The notes below the pieces were generated by a model. The model was not told the DNA's origin. It searched no databases and saw nothing but the letters and a program-made list of their open reading frames with translations. A stretch of 22,595 nucleotides of DNA from a virus: positions 1 through 22,595 of IMG/VR virus record IMGVR_UViG_3300009537_000194. One strand, 5' to 3'. A program made the position numbers and the translations under genes. Below are positions 21,228 through 22,595 of the stretch, piece after piece; the stretch's first letter is position 1, and every line of letters starts with the position of its first letter.

Positions 21228-21343
21228 ACACTCCCTCTCCTGCTCCAGCTCCTGCTCCTGCCCCCGCTCCCGCTCCAGCTCCTGCTCCAGCTCCTGCTCC
21301 TGCTACGCTCCCAACCACTCCACAATATTGCTGCTGCGGTCAT
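21224..21343 (-). CDS. 39-aa Arg/Ser/Trp-repeat microprotein
   Basis: ATG at 21343 preceded by GAGGAGAGAGT; the stop TGA overlaps the next ATG (ATGA), the same coupling as its neighbours. The product begins MTAAAILWSGWERSRS and continues as S-R, S-W and S-G dipeptides on the hexanucleotide array, ending RRGSV. It would be highly basic with regularly spaced Trp, a composition typical of nucleic-acid- or membrane-binding peptides. Translation is supported by the site and the overlap; the function is unknown. Confidence 0.6.
   Translation of the reverse strand: MTAAAILWSGWERSRSRSWSRSWSGSGGRSRSWSRRGSV
21241..21300 (-). repeat. Hexanucleotide minisatellite, ten units
   Basis: Ten contiguous 6-bp units on the plus strand: TGCTCC, AGCTCC, TGCTCC, TGCCCC, CGCTCC twice, AGCTCC, TGCTCC, AGCTCC, TGCTCC. 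The minus-strand consensus is GGAGCN. Only the N position and one C vary. Each unit carries a Shine-Dalgarno-like GGAG. The array is a multiple of three, so expansion or loss of units keeps the frame. Confidence 0.92.
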
Positions 21344-21352
21344 ACTCTCTCC

Positions 21353-21679
21353 TCAATCGTTTTCATGGCTCTCCTGTAGGATGGTGCGGGCTAGGTTGAT
21401 TGTGTTGCTCCACCACCACTGATTGCCCAACTGCGCTTGGCCTCCGTATCTTTCCCACAGCCTCTCTACCGCAAACGCCAGAACCTCCCGCTCTGCGCGT
21501 AGCTTCTCGATCTCTTCCGCTCCGTCGTGCAGCATCTTGGCGTTAGCGCCGCCGATGTAGTCTCGCGCCAATGCGTTACGGCCATACAACGCGTTACATA
21601 GTCTGTCGGTGCCGCTTGGCTCGAAGCCTAGCTTGGCATTAGACACCGCAGTAGCCCTCGCACTCGTTTCCGAAGCCAT
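21353..21679 (-). CDS. 108-aa hypothetical protein
   Basis: ATG at 21679 with AAAGGAG five bases upstream; the start lies 40 bases inside the PP-loop gene in another frame, so an earlier start at 21763 is not needed. The sequence has SNAKLGFEPSGTD, LYGRNALARDYIGGANAKMLHDGAEEIEKLRAEREVLAFAVERLWERYG (a helical/coiled-coil section) and a W-rich WWWSNTINLARTILQE. No family recognised. A GGCTTCGAGCC sequence coding GFEP is also found at the start of the neighbouring gene. Confidence 0.8.
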   Translation of the reverse strand: MASETSARATAVSNAKLGFEPSGTDRLCNALYGRNALARDYIGGANAKMLHDGAEEIEKLRAEREVLAFAVERLWERYGGQAQLGNQWWWSNTINLARTILQESHEND

Positions 21680-22439
21680 CAAAGCTCCTTTGGTATTCTG
21701 TGAAGTCCACTTCATCGAGCGGTTGTAGAGAGCGGTGCAGGTAGACCGGCGACCGGACGCCACTCGTAGACATATCCCGGATTACGCGGTCGAACTTCAC
21801 GGCCCGCGTGAACTCTTGTGGGTGATGCTCCTTGAGCCGTCGCCAAAACGTGTCGCTATGGTATGGGCAGAACACGCAGCTAGATTTCTGTGGCTCACCC
21901 AACCTCGCTTCTTGCACAATGGCGATGCACTGGTGGCGGCGAAGGTTGAGGCCTATTAGTGGCCATTCGTTTGTGATCCACCGGGTGCGGCTCGGCTTGA
22001 TGCGCTGCACCTCGTCCCGAGAGATGCCTATAAGGCAACGCACGCTTTCCTTGATGCGCTGGCGGGGCTTGTAGCCTAGCAATGTGCGGACGTGCTTCTC
22101 TATTGGCTCTATCTTGTACTCTCTTGTGCACTGGCGGCGGAGTGGGGCAGCGCGCCCATCCGATCCGAGCGTAAACGCCGGGATTGAAGCGAACCGTGGC
22201 TTACCCCCATTGTGTCGCGCCTCTACGTCTCCACTGATACACCCGCGCGTCACCCGCTCTATGGGAATCGGCGACCACTCCTCGAGCCTGTCTAGATGGT
22301 CATACACCCATTGCGGCTCGTCCTGGGTGTCGGCGAATATGGCCACGTCTGGCCGCGGGGCCTTGCCCTGTGCGCACAGGACCAGGAGAGCGCTAGACTG
22401 CACACCGGCGCCTAGCGATAAATACGTGAAGTCATACAT
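21639..22439 (-). CDS. PAPS reductase-like PP-loop protein with Cys clusters
   Basis: 266 aa from ATG 22439 (MYDFTYLSLGAGVQSS), which gives the usual family N-terminus; GGAAGG lies upstream. An ATG at 22502 in the same frame would add 21 residues (MGFEPKRERG...) and would pack better against the preceding stop. SLGAGVQSSAL is the variant PP-loop that binds ATP alpha/beta phosphates. Later come FADTQDEP, RRQCTREYKIEPIEKHVR, IGISRDEVQRIKPS, KSSCVFCPYHSDTFW and NECEGYCGV, with conserved Cys pairs that may hold an Fe-S cluster or zinc. Members are common in phages and are suspected in nucleotide or nucleic-acid thiolation/adenylation chemistry or sulfur assimilation; the substrate is not known. 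Confidence 0.85.
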   Translation of the reverse strand: MYDFTYLSLGAGVQSSALLVLCAQGKAPRPDVAIFADTQDEPQWVYDHLDRLEEWSPIPIERVTRGCISGDVEARHNGGKPRFASIPAFTLGSDGRAAPLRRQCTREYKIEPIEKHVRTLLGYKPRQRIKESVRCLIGISRDEVQRIKPSRTRWITNEWPLIGLNLRRHQCIAIVQEARLGEPQKSSCVFCPYHSDTFWRRLKEHHPQEFTRAVKFDRVIRDMSTSGVRSPVYLHRSLQPLDEVDFTEYQRSFDGFGNECEGYCGV

Positions 22440-22510
22440 CACAACACCGCCCTTCCGTGGCAGCTCGTCCGGGCCTCGCTCGCGCTTGGGCTCGAAGCCC
22501 ATCTTGGTTG

Positions 22511-22595
22511 TCACTGTCCACACCCTCCGTGCCCCTTGAGTGATTCCCAGAACGCGCGGCTCGCTTCGTTGGGTGTGATGCCTGGACCAAACGTG
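22511..22595 (-). CDS. Partial unidentified gene (C-terminal end only)
   Basis: The frame enters at the right edge (first full codon at 22594) and stops at TGA 22511-22513. The 27 visible residues read TFGPGITPNEASRAFWESLK and then GHGGCGQ. It ends eight bases before a possible ATG of the PP-loop gene. Too little is present to identify it. Confidence 0.5.
   Translation of the reverse strand, partial: TFGPGITPNEASRAFWESLKGHGGCGQ

Noticed and set aside
21241-21300. Repeat array as a CRISPR.
   Set aside because: Contiguous 6-bp units with no spacers; it is a minisatellite.

Overview
The window is a contiguous piece of a tailed double-stranded DNA phage or prophage (Caudoviricetes). The long tape measure gene and the tail-tube and assembly-chaperone cluster, with no sheath gene, indicate a siphovirus. 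Every gene I can support is read on the minus strand, so the biological order runs from the right edge to the left edge. The DNA is GC-rich. Genes are tightly packed with strong AAGGAG-type ribosome sites and frequent stop/start overlaps (ATGA, TGATG, TAATG), plus several GTG and TTG starts. No integrase, lysis gene, polymerase, tRNA or CRISPR array is visible, and the host cannot be assigned from this sequence.

Right part (about 18191-22595): a coupled cascade of small genes. It opens with the end of an unidentified gene and a PAPS-reductase-like PP-loop protein. About a dozen small proteins follow, mostly unrecognised. Several carry Cys pairs that look metal-binding, one has a twin-arginine export signal, one is 28 aa, and one is a 39-aa Arg/Ser/Trp repeat peptide encoded on a hexanucleotide minisatellite.

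Middle part (about 7246-18088): packaging and head module in the order small terminase, large terminase, unknown 108-aa protein, portal (DUF935-like), Mu-F/SPP1-gp7-like minor head protein, Com-like zinc finger, ChaB-XkdF prohead protease, scaffold-like protein with a nested internal start, decoration protein (DUF2190-like), major capsid protein, 119-aa protein, fibre-like repeat protein with a Sec signal peptide, head-tail connector, head closure candidate. The decoration and fibre-like proteins flank the capsid gene and share a homologous C-terminal module of about 127 residues.

Left part (1-7246): tail module with HK97-gp10-like tail completion protein, tail terminator, two small proteins, major tail protein, tail assembly chaperone with a downstream -1 frame (lambda G/GT logic), 798-aa tape measure, distal tail protein, and the start of a hub-like protein cut by the window edge.

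The most unusual points are the shared module around the capsid gene, the secreted-looking fibre, the frameshift without a canonical slippery heptamer, a hairpin that would hide the ribosome site of the protease gene right after a Com-like RNA-binding zinc finger gene, the nested scaffold start, and the minisatellite microprotein.
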